In this document: positions 1-6,887 of the stretch, piece after piece | Numbering within the stretch: the first letter of the stretch is position 1 | Layout of the letters: each line of letters begins with the position of its first letter | DNA from: an uncultured Gemmatimonadaceae bacterium | GTDB taxonomy: Bacteria > Gemmatimonadota > Gemmatimonadetes > Gemmatimonadales > Gemmatimonadaceae | Reading direction: 5' to 3' | Length of the DNA: 7,636 nt | Assembly (NCBI GenBank): GCA_955652265.1 | Contig: CATPBD010000052.1 | Span: 1 to 7,636, forward strand | The notes under the pieces: generated by a model | Told to the model about the DNA's origin: nothing | Databases searched by the model: none | The model's input: only the letters and a program-made list of their open reading frames with translations | Translations under genes and position numbers: made by a program

Positions 1-711
1 CATGTCGACGGCGCCCTGGTCGGCCCGGCCGTACACACCAGTGCCGCCGGGGGGAAGATCACCGCGGATGGCTTTCAGCTCCGACTCGATGTACGTGAAG
101 ATGGCCGCCCGGGTGCTCTGCTGCGGTGGCGTCGAGCCGAGTGGGTCCGTTTCCTTCACGAGCGGGATGTTCCCGAAGAGATCGATCCCGTGCCAGTAGC
201 TGAGCGCACGCAGGAAGCGGGCTTCAGCGCGATACAGATGCACGTCGGTCTGGATCTGGCCTGTTTGGCCGCGGGCCGCGAGCTGCGCATCGGTCGACTG
301 GCGAAGGAACTCGTTAGCGAGCGACACCTGGAAGAACACTCGGCTGTACATCGCGCCGAGGAACTGATTGGACGACGACCAGAGCTGAGTGTTCAGCTCC
401 TGCACGCCGGCGTCATTCCACGCGATCACACCCTCATCGGTGGGGAACTCCTCCATCTGCCAGTACAGGCGAACGTATTGGGAGAATCCCTCGTCGATTC
501 CCTGAATGTCCGCGTTGCCGGCAGGACCGCTCTGACCGGTCACTGCGAGCCCCGCGTACAGCTTCGCGAGGAATGCCTTGTAGGAAGATGGGTCGGTGAA
601 GATGTTGGCGGTTGTGACCGTGCTCTTCGGTTCAACCGTGAGGTCCGTGCACGCCGCGGCGGCAAAGAGAACGACGACACCGATACAGGTTTTTCGAACA
701 TTCATTGACAT
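1..711 (-). CDS. SusD/RagB-family nutrient-binding outer-membrane lipoprotein (N-terminal part, truncated by window edge)
   Basis: This is the surface lipoprotein that forms the hinged lid over a SusC transporter and helps bind oligomeric substrate. My reverse-strand translation is open from 711 to the left edge (237 codons, no stop), about half of the usual family length of around 500. Residues 4-21 are a lipoprotein signal: basic start, hydrophobic stretch, then L-F-A-A-A-A-C with lipidated Cys21. The family hallmark lies at about residues 161-185, RAEARFLRALSYWHGIDLFG followed by NIPLV, the helical TPR-like segment that packs on SusC. Near the edge the sequence GRADQGAVDM also matches the SusD pattern. 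Two in-frame starts exist, at 711 and 705. I chose 711 because AAGGA (minus strand, 720-724) lies 8 nt upstream of it but 14 nt from 705. The gene follows susC on the same strand with a 79-bp gap, so it is very probably co-transcribed. The substrate cannot be told from this part. Confidence 0.95.
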   Translation of the reverse strand, partial: MSMNVRKTCIGVVVLFAAAACTDLTVEPKSTVTTANIFTDPSSYKAFLAKLYAGLAVTGQSGPAGNADIQGIDEGFSQYVRLYWQMEEFPTDEGVIAWNDAGVQELNTQLWSSSNQFLGAMYSRVFFQVSLANEFLRQSTDAQLAARGQTGQIQTDVHLYRAEARFLRALSYWHGIDLFGNIPLVKETDPLGSTPPQQSTRAAIFTYIESELKAIRGDLPPGGTGVYGRADQGAVDM

Positions 712-719
712 GGCTCTAT

Positions 720-724
720 TCCTT
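720..724 (-). promoter_or_regulatory. Ribosome binding site of the susD-like gene
   Basis: The minus strand reads AAGGA 8 nt before the ATG at 711. It favours that start over the in-frame ATG at 705. A Shine-Dalgarno sequence here is also weak evidence against a Bacteroidota host. Confidence 0.6.
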
Positions 725-750
725 CTCATAGCCTGAGTAAACAGGAAGCC

Positions 751-771
751 CGCGCCTCGGAGTGAGGCGCG
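751..771 (-). other. Intercistronic hairpin between susC-like and susD-like genes
   Basis: CGCGCCTC (751-758) pairs perfectly with GAGGCGCG (764-771) around a 5-nt loop, giving an 8-bp GC-rich stem. It starts 19 nt after the susC stop codon and lies 39 nt before the susD start. No clear run of T follows it on the minus strand, so full termination is unlikely. It could act as a partial terminator or as a 3' stabiliser of the susC message, adjusting the transporter to lipoprotein ratio. The stem is seen; the role is inferred. Confidence 0.6.
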
Positions 772-790
772 AGCGTCGATTCGCGTGCGT

Positions 791-3757
791 TCAGAACCCA
801 ATGTTCGTCCCAAGCGAGAACGTCCGGGAGCGTGGGTAGATCGTGTTGTCGATCCCGTTGATGCCCGCTTCCGGATCGACGCCAGTGTAGCTCGTGATGG
901 TGAATACGTTCTGCACGGTCCCCACGATGCGCACCTGGCGCAGCGAGGACAGGCCGTGGAAAGTGTAGCCCAGGGAAAGGTTGTCCATCTTCAGGAACGA
1001 GGCGTCTTCCACATACAGGTCGGAGAAATATTGCGGGGTGACGAAGCCGTACTTCAGCACCGACACGTCGAGGTTGATCGGCGCGGGCCCCTGGATCGCA
1101 CTGTAGTGTCCCAGGTTCGACGCCACGTTGTTGTAGATATAGTTGCCACGGTTCGCCCGCAGCGTGAAGCTCATGTCGAAGTTGCGAAACCCCAGCTGCG
1201 AGGTGTGCCCGAAAATCCATTTGGGCGCGGGGTTCTTGTAAGGTACCCGGTCGCTCTGGTTGATCACGCCGTCGCCGTTGATGTCCTGGTATAGCTGGAT
1301 GTCGGGCAAGTTACCCGTCACCGGCTTCCCGTCCGCGCCCGTTTTGTGGCGATAAACCAGGAAGGAATTGATCGGATAGCCCGGCTGGAACACCTCGATA
1401 TTGGTGCCGACGCCGCCGGCGATCCCGCCCGTGAGAATCTGCTCGTTGCCAGCCCCGACTGCGTTGATCCGCAGCAGTTTGTTGCTGTTCGTCGAGGCGG
1501 TGAAGCTGGTGTTCCACGTGAGGCCTCGGGCTCCTTCAAGGATCAGGGCGTTTAGTCCGAGCTCGAATCCACGGTTCTGGAGGCTCCCGATGTTGGTCGT
1601 GAGGTAGTTCGACAAATTGGTGCCGGCGGCGATCGGGACGTTGAAGATGAGGTCCTTGGTCTTCTTGAAGTAATAGTCGATCGTGCCGGTGAAGCGGTTG
1701 TCGAAGAGACCGTAGTCGAGGCCCAAGTCGTTGGAAGTGGTCTGCTCCCACCTGATGTTGGGGTCCGCGGCGCTCGGTCGGATGGTCGCGATGAACTGGT
1801 TGCCGAACTGAGCCTGCGCCTGGCTGCCACTGATCGTGTAGGTCGAGAAGTACTGATAGTTGGCGAAGGCCTGGTTTCCGTTCACACCATACGACGCGCG
1901 CAGCTTCAGGTCGGAGATCGGTGTGAAGCGCCTCATGAACGCCTCGTCCACGACGCGCCATCCGAGCCCGATCGAGGGGAACACGCCCCACTGGTGCGTC
2001 GGACCGAACCTCGACGATCCGTCGCGGCGGACGCTCATCGCCAGCAGGTACTTGTCTCGCAGTGAGTAGTTTACGCGCCCGAAGAACGACGCGAGCCTGC
2101 TTTCATCCTGGGTGAGGAAATTATTCTGCGTAGTGGCGGAGGGGATTCCATTGGGGCCGAGTAGGTTCGATGCGAGTCCTTGTGCAATGAAGGATGGATA
2201 ATCGCCGCGGGCCCGCTCGTACGAGTAGCCGGCCGTGAGATCCATGTGGCTCTGGAGCTGCTCGACGAACGACGGCGCGTAGGTCGCGTAAGCGTCGAGC
2301 ACCGTGTTCACCTGCGACGGACTGTTTCTATAGAAGGTGCCGCCAAGAGCGTTCACGATCTGACCACGGTCCGTGCTAGGACTAAAAGTCGTCCGGTCCG
2401 CCTTCGCGATGTCGTAGCCGAGGTTAAGCGTTGTCGAAAGCCCCTCGAGGAATGGCATCCGATACGTCCCCTGCAGGTTCCCGAGACTCCGGTACGTCGT
2501 CCCCTGATCCGAAATCAGCGCCAGCGTGCTCAACGGGTTCCCTGGAGCAAGAGCGTTGGCATACTCATAGTAAGTACCCGAGCTGGTCATGATCGGCTGC
2601 GTCGGCGCGAACGCCGCGGCGGATCCCAGCACGCCATTCGGTGTGAACCAGTCGTCCGAGCGCGCGCCTTTCAGGTCTGCCTGGATGTTCAGCTTGTGGT
2701 CGAAGAGTTGATCGTTGTAAGCCACCGCGGTGGACAGGCGCTTGATGGTGCTCCCTTGCAGCACGCCGCCCTGATTCAGGTAGCCGACCGACATACGGTA
2801 GTTCATGTCTTCCCGATTGCCGGCGATGGCGAGCGTCTGGTCCTTTCCGGGGGCCGACCTCTCCACGGCATCGAGCCAATTGGTGTTGGCGCTTCCGAGC
2901 AGGGCTAGGTTCGTGGGAGCATACTGAGTGACAGCCGCGCGGAACTGTGTTGCATCCATGAGGTTCGGCCCGCCAACGACGCTCGACCGGGACACGGATC
3001 CGTTATACGAAATCTGCTGTCCCTGCTTGCCGGACTTCGTCGTGACGATGACCACACCGTTGGCGCCGCGTGATCCATAGATGGCCGTCGCGGACGCATC
3101 CTTCAGGACCGTGATGGTCTCGATGTCGTTGGGATTGAGGAAGTTGAGCGGGTCGCGTCCTGCGGAGACACCTCCGCCGATCTGCAGCGGCAGGCCGTCG
3201 ACCACAAAGAGCGGCTCGTTACTGCTCGTGACGGAGCTTCCTCCTCGGATGCGAATCGAGATTCCTCCGCCAGGCTCATTGGAGCCCACCACCTGCACAC
3301 CCGGAACCTTGGCCTGAATGAGCTGTTCCGGGCTGACCACGCGACCCGGGTTGAAGTCTTTCGTCGTGACGGTCGCCACGGAGCCCGTGAGATCTCGTGC
3401 CTTCTCTTCACCGTACCCGACTACCACCACCTCGGTGAGCATGCTCGCGGATGGCTTGAGCTGGAAGTTGGCGGTCGCCGATCCGCCCGGCGCGACGACA
3501 ACGCCGGGCGCGGAATCTGGGTTGAACCCGATTCTCGTGGCGCGAAGCGTGTAGGTGCCGGGCTGCACCGAGATGGTGTACCGCCCATCGTCGCGCGTGT
3601 CCGCGCCGATCGATGTCCCCGGGATGACGACGTGGACGCCGGTGATAGGCGCCCCTTCAGCCGACGTTACCCTGCCGGTGATGCTCCCTGTCTGCGCCAG
3701 CGCGGAGCCCGCCGCGAGCACGCTTGCGATCGCACTAACCAACCCATTTCGCCACAT
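791..3757 (-). CDS. SusC/RagA-family TonB-linked outer-membrane transporter
   Basis: This 988-residue outer-membrane beta-barrel imports oligomeric nutrients using TonB/ExbBD energy, with a SusD partner as lid. Residues 1-21 are a signal peptide with probable cleavage after S-A-L-A (before Q22). Residues 24-100 form a carboxypeptidase-regulatory-like beta domain (GSITGRVTSAEGAPITGVHV to about NFQLKP). The SusC signature TEVVVVGYG at 108-116 follows, then the plug with VVDGLP (185-190) and LKDASATAIYGSRGANGV (218-235). The remainder is the barrel, ending in Phe (N-I-G-F), the usual BAM recognition end. There is no STN domain before the plug, so signalling to an anti-sigma factor is not indicated. 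Length is normal for the family. The frame stays open to 3859, but I chose the ATG at 3757 because it gives a clean signal peptide and has GGGGAG 5 nt upstream. The susD-like gene follows 79 bp downstream. A peptide substrate is possible given the divergent protease gene, but the sequence does not show the substrate. Confidence 0.96.
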   Translation of the reverse strand: MWRNGLVSAIASVLAAGSALAQTGSITGRVTSAEGAPITGVHVVIPGTSIGADTRDDGRYTISVQPGTYTLRATRIGFNPDSAPGVVVAPGGSATANFQLKPSASMLTEVVVVGYGEEKARDLTGSVATVTTKDFNPGRVVSPEQLIQAKVPGVQVVGSNEPGGGISIRIRGGSSVTSSNEPLFVVDGLPLQIGGGVSAGRDPLNFLNPNDIETITVLKDASATAIYGSRGANGVVIVTTKSGKQGQQISYNGSVSRSSVVGGPNLMDATQFRAAVTQYAPTNLALLGSANTNWLDAVERSAPGKDQTLAIAGNREDMNYRMSVGYLNQGGVLQGSTIKRLSTAVAYNDQLFDHKLNIQADLKGARSDDWFTPNGVLGSAAAFAPTQPIMTSSGTYYEYANALAPGNPLSTLALISDQGTTYRSLGNLQGTYRMPFLEGLSTTLNLGYDIAKADRTTFSPSTDRGQIVNALGGTFYRNSPSQVNTVLDAYATYAPSFVEQLQSHMDLTAGYSYERARGDYPSFIAQGLASNLLGPNGIPSATTQNNFLTQDESRLASFFGRVNYSLRDKYLLAMSVRRDGSSRFGPTHQWGVFPSIGLGWRVVDEAFMRRFTPISDLKLRASYGVNGNQAFANYQYFSTYTISGSQAQAQFGNQFIATIRPSAADPNIRWEQTTSNDLGLDYGLFDNRFTGTIDYYFKKTKDLIFNVPIAAGTNLSNYLTTNIGSLQNRGFELGLNALILEGARGLTWNTSFTASTNSNKLLRINAVGAGNEQILTGGIAGGVGTNIEVFQPGYPINSFLVYRHKTGADGKPVTGNLPDIQLYQDINGDGVINQSDRVPYKNPAPKWIFGHTSQLGFRNFDMSFTLRANRGNYIYNNVASNLGHYSAIQGPAPINLDVSVLKYGFVTPQYFSDLYVEDASFLKMDNLSLGYTFHGLSSLRQVRIVGTVQNVFTITSYTGVDPEAGINGIDNTIYPRSRTFSLGTNIGF

Positions 3758-3762
3758 CGTGT

Positions 3763-3768
3763 CTCCCC
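3763..3768 (-). promoter_or_regulatory. Ribosome binding site of the susC-like gene
   Basis: The minus strand reads GGGGAG 5 nt before the ATG at 3757. It supports this start over the longer open frame, which begins at 3859 and would put about 34 residues before the signal peptide. Confidence 0.65.
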
Positions 3769-3785
3769 GAGATAAGTAACGCGTA

Positions 3786-3810
3786 GCAGTCGCCGCGCAC
3801 GGGCGACTGC
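3786..3810 (-). promoter_or_regulatory. Perfect 9-bp hairpin in the susC leader
   Basis: GCAGTCGCC (3786-3794) pairs perfectly with GGCGACTGC (3802-3810) around a 7-nt loop. On the minus strand the stem ends 28 nt before the susC start and about 17 nt before its ribosome binding site. It may be a 5'-UTR stem-loop that affects stability or translation of the susC message, or a palindromic operator. No run of T follows, so it is not a classical intrinsic terminator. Confidence 0.5.
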
Positions 3811-3948
3811 CGGCTCGATCTAGAGTCGTATTCTGGCCGAGCCATGTAACCCGCGCCAATAGTGGGATGGGGAGCGAAAAACGTCCAGACCCAATTTGCT
3901 GGCGCTTCGATTCTCAGTCGGCCATCCCGGTTGATCGGGATCGAGAAG

Positions 3949-4125
3949 CAACTGAACGGGCGGGAGCTGCCAGAAGCGCAGATGTTAGTTGTCGGTTCAC
4001 TACGCCCTGACTTATCCCGGCGGCGTTGGAACGACTGCCTGTGCCATCACGCCACTATTGAAGTCAGGGCGTCGTGAACTCAAGACTGACATCTTTGCCA
4101 TTGAAAGCTCTCGCCCGTTCAGTTG
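3949..4125. repeat. Long imperfect inverted repeat, 65-nt arms and 47-nt loop
   Basis: The left arm (3949-4013) and right arm (4061-4125) are equal in length and align without gaps, with 51 of 65 positions complementary. Complementarity comes in blocks. The outer 20 nt (3949-3968 with 4106-4125) match at 19. The middle 26 nt (3969-3994 with 4080-4105) match at 14, mostly in the stretch 3980-3989. The inner 19 nt (3995-4013 with 4061-4079) match at 18. In a plus-strand RNA six of the 14 mismatches become G.U pairs; in a minus-strand RNA only two would. The loop can form a further 5-bp stem (GGCGT 4022-4026 with ACGCC 4049-4053). It could be the hairpin of a structured or regulatory RNA in the protease leader, or a MITE/fold-back element. 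I see no target-site duplication at its ends. Confidence 0.75.
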
Positions 4126-4139
4126 TAGTTCTGTAGTTC

Positions 4140-4154
4140 AAAAAAAAACAAAAA
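4140..4154 (+). other. A-tract (A9-C-A5) beside the inverted repeat
   Basis: This 15-base run is all A except one C, in a GC-rich setting. It begins 14 nt after the right arm of the inverted repeat. It may be a DNA bend or AT-rich protein-binding site. On the minus strand it is a T-run, but it lies before rather than after the hairpin, so it does not make a terminator for that strand. Confidence 0.4.
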
Positions 4155-4194
4155 GGGACGAGCGCGCGAGCAGCCAGCGATGCAATTGTTTATG

Positions 4195-4222
4195 TTGGCG
4201 GCACGCGGCAAAGTGTGACTAT
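4195..4222 (+). promoter_or_regulatory. Weak candidate sigma-70-type promoter for the metalloprotease gene
   Basis: TTGGCG (4195-4200) is followed after 16 nt by GACTAT (4217-4222), with TGT just before it as in an extended -10. The match is only 4 of 6 at -35 and 3 of 6 at -10. The position, about 50 nt before the ATG at 4274, is suitable. Treat it as a guess. Confidence 0.2.
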
Positions 4223-4273
4223 CTGTCGCAGAGTTGGGCTGCATACACATTGACCTCTCACCCTGACAGCAGA

Positions 4274-6799
4274 ATGACAAAGACCCTCGCCCTCACGGCA
4301 CTGGTCATCGCGGCCGCTTGCTCACAGGCTCCCGCACCCGCTACCGGTACCAGTCCGCAGCGATCCGGAGCCAACGATAGCACCCGCACTTCCGGTGACA
4401 GCGCCCGCGGCGGAACTGGACCAGCGCAACCACGTCCCTACAATCGCGTCATCACTCGCGATGCGAAGACCCGCCGCGGGATGTTCGCGGTGCATCGCGT
4501 GAACGACAAACTCTACTTCGAGATTCCGAACAAAGAGCTCAACAAGGACATGCTGCTCGTCGGCCGGTTCACGCGAGCGGCGGCGTCCAATCCACGCTTG
4601 CCCGGTGGTCAGTTCGGGAGTTATGGCGGCGATCAGTTTGCCGAGCGGACCCTCAGGTGGGATCGCAGCGGAAACCGAATCATCCTGCGCTCGCCGTCGT
4701 TTGCGATCGTCGCCGACACGAGCGCTCCAGTCTACCGGGCGGTAGAAGCCGCAAACTACCCGCCGGTCATCGCCGTGTTCAACGTCGAAGCGTTCGGACC
4801 TGACAGCGCCGCGGTGATAGACGTCACTCGGCTATACACGACGAGCATCCCGGAATTCGCCGCCATCCGCGGGACTCTGGACGAGCGACGCTCGTTCGTC
4901 GAGAATGCGCTCGCCTTCCCCGACAACGTCGAGATAGAAGCAACGCAAACAGGAACCCCAACGCCAGCGGGGCCTTTTGGCGGCGGGGGTGGCGGCGGAG
5001 GACAAGCCGCTCCACAAACAGCGCAGAGCGTGCTCGCGCACTGGAGTCTCGTCAGACTCCCCGAGCACCCGATGACACCGCGTCGATTCGACGAGCGGGT
5101 GGGATTCTTCTCGATCGACCAGGTCGATTTCGGAACGACCGAACAGAGATCCGCAGATCGCTCGTACATCACCCGCTACCGGTTGGAGAAAAAAGATCCG
5201 AACGCGGCTCTCTCGGAACCGGTGAAGCCGATCATCTACTACGTCGATCCGGCGACACCCGAGCAGTGGAAGCCGTGGGTCAGAAAGGCGATTCTCGATT
5301 GGCAGCCCGCGTTCGAGGCGGCAGGATTCAAGAACGCGATCATCCCCATGGACCCGCCGGCGAACGACCCAGATTGGTCGCCGGAAGACGTTCGCCATAC
5401 CGTGATTCGCTGGCTCCCTTCGACGATCGAGAATGCGGTGGGTCCGCACGTCCACGATCCGCGAACCGGCGAGATCCTCAACGGCTCGGTGCGCATGTTC
5501 CACAACGTGCTCAACCTTCAGCGCGACTGGTATTTCACCCAGGCATCCGCGCTCGATCCGCGAGCGAGGACGCTGCCTTTTCCCGATTCGCTGATGGGGA
5601 GGCTCCTCGAGTTCGTTGTCGCGCACGAGATCGGGCACACCATTGGCCTTCGCCACGACCAGTTAGGGAGCTCGACGTATCCGGCGGACAGCGTTCGCAG
5701 CGCAAGCTGGGTGCACCGCATGGGACACGCGCCGTCGATCATGGACTATTCCCGCTTCAACTACGTCGCGCAGCCCGAGGACAACATCGAGCTGGCGGAC
5801 ATCGTCCCGAGAGTTGGTCCTTACGACAAGTTCGCCATCATGTGGGGCTACACGCCGATCCCGGGAGCGCGCACACCCGACCAGGAGAGAACGACTCTCG
5901 ACCAATGGTCGCGGATGCAGGACACGATTCCCTGGTACCGCTTTTCGGAGAACAACGAGGGCGGATTCGGCACCCAGAGCGAGGCAGTCGGTGATGCGGA
6001 CCCGGTCAAGTCCACCGGCCTCGGCTTCCGGAATTTGCGGCGGGTTGTCACCTACCTCTCTTCGGCGGCGACGCGCCCGGGCGAGGACAACGATGACCTG
6101 CGGGAGCTTTACGACCGCACCGTTCAGCAATGGGCGACGGAGGCAAACCACGTCACGACCGTCGTTGGCGGCGAGCTGGTGCAGTACAAATCGGGCAGCC
6201 AATCCGGCGCCGTCTACACGCCGCTCTCGCGCGCACGACAGCAGGAAGCAATGCGCTTTCTGGACGAGGACGTATTCCAGACACCTGGCTATCTCATTCA
6301 ACCGGACATTGCGCGCAGGATCGAGGCTGGAGGAATGATCGCGCGGATCACCAATGCGCAGTCACGCGTGTTGGGGAGCCTGTTGAACGACGGCCGCCTG
6401 AACCGGCTGCTCGAAAACGAAGCGCTCGTTCCTGCTAAGGGTGCCTCTTACTCGCTCGCCTCGATGCTCGATGATTTGAAGCGCGGTATCTGGACCGAGC
6501 TGTCGCAATCGCGCGTCGCGATCGATCCTTACCGGCGGACGCTGCAGAATGAATTCCTCACGCAGATCGATCGCAAACTGAATCCACCCGGTCCGGCGGC
6601 CGTACCGGTTCCGCAGTTTCCGGGATTTACTCCGCCCGCGCCGCTTCTCGCCGACGCCAGGAACGAGTTGAGGGGCGAGCTCGTCTCGCTTCGCGCGGAG
6701 ATACGAAGAGCGACTCCGCGTGCGGCTGATCGCGAGACCCAGCTTCACCTCGAAGGGGCGGATCACCAAATCGGGGAAATTCTCGAGCCCAAGAAATGA
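4274..6799 (+). CDS. Lipoprotein zinc-dependent metalloprotease (DUF5118/DUF5117/metzincin type)
   Basis: This is a predicted 841-residue cell-envelope protease. Residues 1-16 are a lipoprotein signal ending V-I-A-A-A-C, with Cys16 as the lipid anchor, followed by a Ser/Thr/Gly/Pro-rich linker to about residue 55. Residues about 60-105 fit DUF5118 (including [19 protein letters not shown]) and about 110-300 fit DUF5117. The catalytic part carries [11 protein letters not shown] at 451-461: zinc ligands His451, His455 and His461, and catalytic base Glu452. A probable Met-turn, S-I-M-D-Y, lies at 488-492 (Met490). Together these are the metzincin signature HExxHxxGxxH plus Met-turn, so the active site looks intact. 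A run of eight Gly (236-243) inside a Pro/Gly/Gln-rich loop interrupts the DUF5117 region. The frame is open back to 3989, but ATG 4274 gives the lipoprotein signal; no strong Shine-Dalgarno precedes it. It is divergent from the SusC/SusD operon, suggesting but not proving a role in supplying peptides to it. Domain borders are approximate. Confidence 0.93.
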   Translation: MTKTLALTALVIAAACSQAPAPATGTSPQRSGANDSTRTSGDSARGGTGPAQPRPYNRVITRDAKTRRGMFAVHRVNDKLYFEIPNKELNKDMLLVGRFTRAAASNPRLPGGQFGSYGGDQFAERTLRWDRSGNRIILRSPSFAIVADTSAPVYRAVEAANYPPVIAVFNVEAFGPDSAAVIDVTRLYTTSIPEFAAIRGTLDERRSFVENALAFPDNVEIEATQTGTPTPAGPFGGGGGGGGQAAPQTAQSVLAHWSLVRLPEHPMTPRRFDERVGFFSIDQVDFGTTEQRSADRSYITRYRLEKKDPNAALSEPVKPIIYYVDPATPEQWKPWVRKAILDWQPAFEAAGFKNAIIPMDPPANDPDWSPEDVRHTVIRWLPSTIENAVGPHVHDPRTGEILNGSVRMFHNVLNLQRDWYFTQASALDPRARTLPFPDSLMGRLLEFVVAHEIGHTIGLRHDQLGSSTYPADSVRSASWVHRMGHAPSIMDYSRFNYVAQPEDNIELADIVPRVGPYDKFAIMWGYTPIPGARTPDQERTTLDQWSRMQDTIPWYRFSENNEGGFGTQSEAVGDADPVKSTGLGFRNLRRVVTYLSSAATRPGEDNDDLRELYDRTVQQWATEANHVTTVVGGELVQYKSGSQSGAVYTPLSRARQQEAMRFLDEDVFQTPGYLIQPDIARRIEAGGMIARITNAQSRVLGSLLNDGRLNRLLENEALVPAKGASYSLASMLDDLKRGIWTELSQSRVAIDPYRRTLQNEFLTQIDRKLNPPGPAAVPVPQFPGFTPPAPLLADARNELRGELVSLRAEIRRATPRAADRETQLHLEGADHQIGEILEPKK

Positions 6800-6811
6800 T
6801 GCCGCAGGAGA

Positions 6812-6852
6812 AAGTAAAACGGGGACAGCGCTAGGCCGTCCCCGTTTTACTT
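6812..6852. terminator. Strong bidirectional intrinsic terminator between convergent genes
   Basis: The arms 6812-6826 (starts AAGTAAAACG) and 6838-6852 (ends GTTTTACTT) pair perfectly over 15 bp around an 11-nt loop. The GC-rich centre is flanked by A-rich and T-rich outer parts, so each strand ends the stem in CCCCGTTTTACTT. It begins 12 nt after the protease stop codon and lies between two convergent genes, so it can end transcripts from both sides. The sequence also resembles dispersed REP-like palindromes seen in some genomes; this window cannot decide that. Confidence 0.85.
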
Positions 6853-6855
6853 GTC

Positions 6856-6887
6856 AAGCTGTATCAGCTCTCGATCTGCTACAGCTT
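6856..6887 (-). terminator. Inverted repeat overlapping the pilin stop codon
   Basis: AAGCTGTA (6856-6863) pairs with TACAGCTT (6880-6887). A further CAG/CTG pairing follows inside after one mismatch, leaving an 8-nt loop. On the minus strand the stem starts within the pilin stop codon (6886-6888) and is followed by the stronger 6812-6852 hairpin. It may help 3'-end formation or protection of the pilin message. No T-run follows directly. Confidence 0.4.

Larger units (their letters stand above)
3758..4273. promoter_or_regulatory. Divergent intergenic region (516 bp) between susC-like and metalloprotease genes
   Basis: No credible gene is seen here. Short open frames exist on the plus strand but have no recognisable protein features and run through the inverted repeat. 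In order it holds the susC ribosome binding site and leader hairpin (3786-3810), a small 6-bp stem ATCCCG/CGGGAT (3924-3929 with 3936-3941), the long inverted repeat (3949-4125), a 7-bp direct repeat GTAGTTC (4125-4131 and 4133-4139), an A-tract (4140-4154) and a weak candidate promoter for the protease gene. The promoters of both flanking transcription units must lie here unless either gene is read through from elsewhere. I see no convincing consensus promoter for susC. Confidence 0.7.

Noticed and set aside
726..2908. Long open frames opposite or out of phase with susC
   Set aside because: They overlap a clear SusC coding frame and are Arg-, Pro- and His-rich without domains, as expected of shadow frames in GC-rich DNA.
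3758..3859. Upstream extension of the susC gene
   Set aside because: The extra 34 residues would precede a clean signal peptide, and the ATG at 3757 has its own Shine-Dalgarno sequence.
3862..4077. Small 71-codon plus-strand gene in the divergent intergenic region
   Set aside because: It has no good ribosome binding site or recognisable protein features, and half of it lies in the inverted repeat.
3949..4125. Integron attC recombination site or cassette boundary
   Set aside because: The paired structure and GTTAG-like bits are suggestive, but the ends do not fit RYYYAAC/GTTRRRY, the element is longer than usual attC sites, and no integrase or cassette array is present.
3989..4273. N-terminal extension of the metalloprotease from a TTG start
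   Set aside because: The frame is open but the extra 95 residues have no signal or domain, cross the inverted repeat and A-tract, and would bury the clear lipoprotein signal beginning at 4274.
4832..6301. Minus-strand open frames of over 200 codons opposite the metalloprotease
   Set aside because: They mirror the codon structure of the real gene, carry no recognisable motifs and lack plausible start signals.
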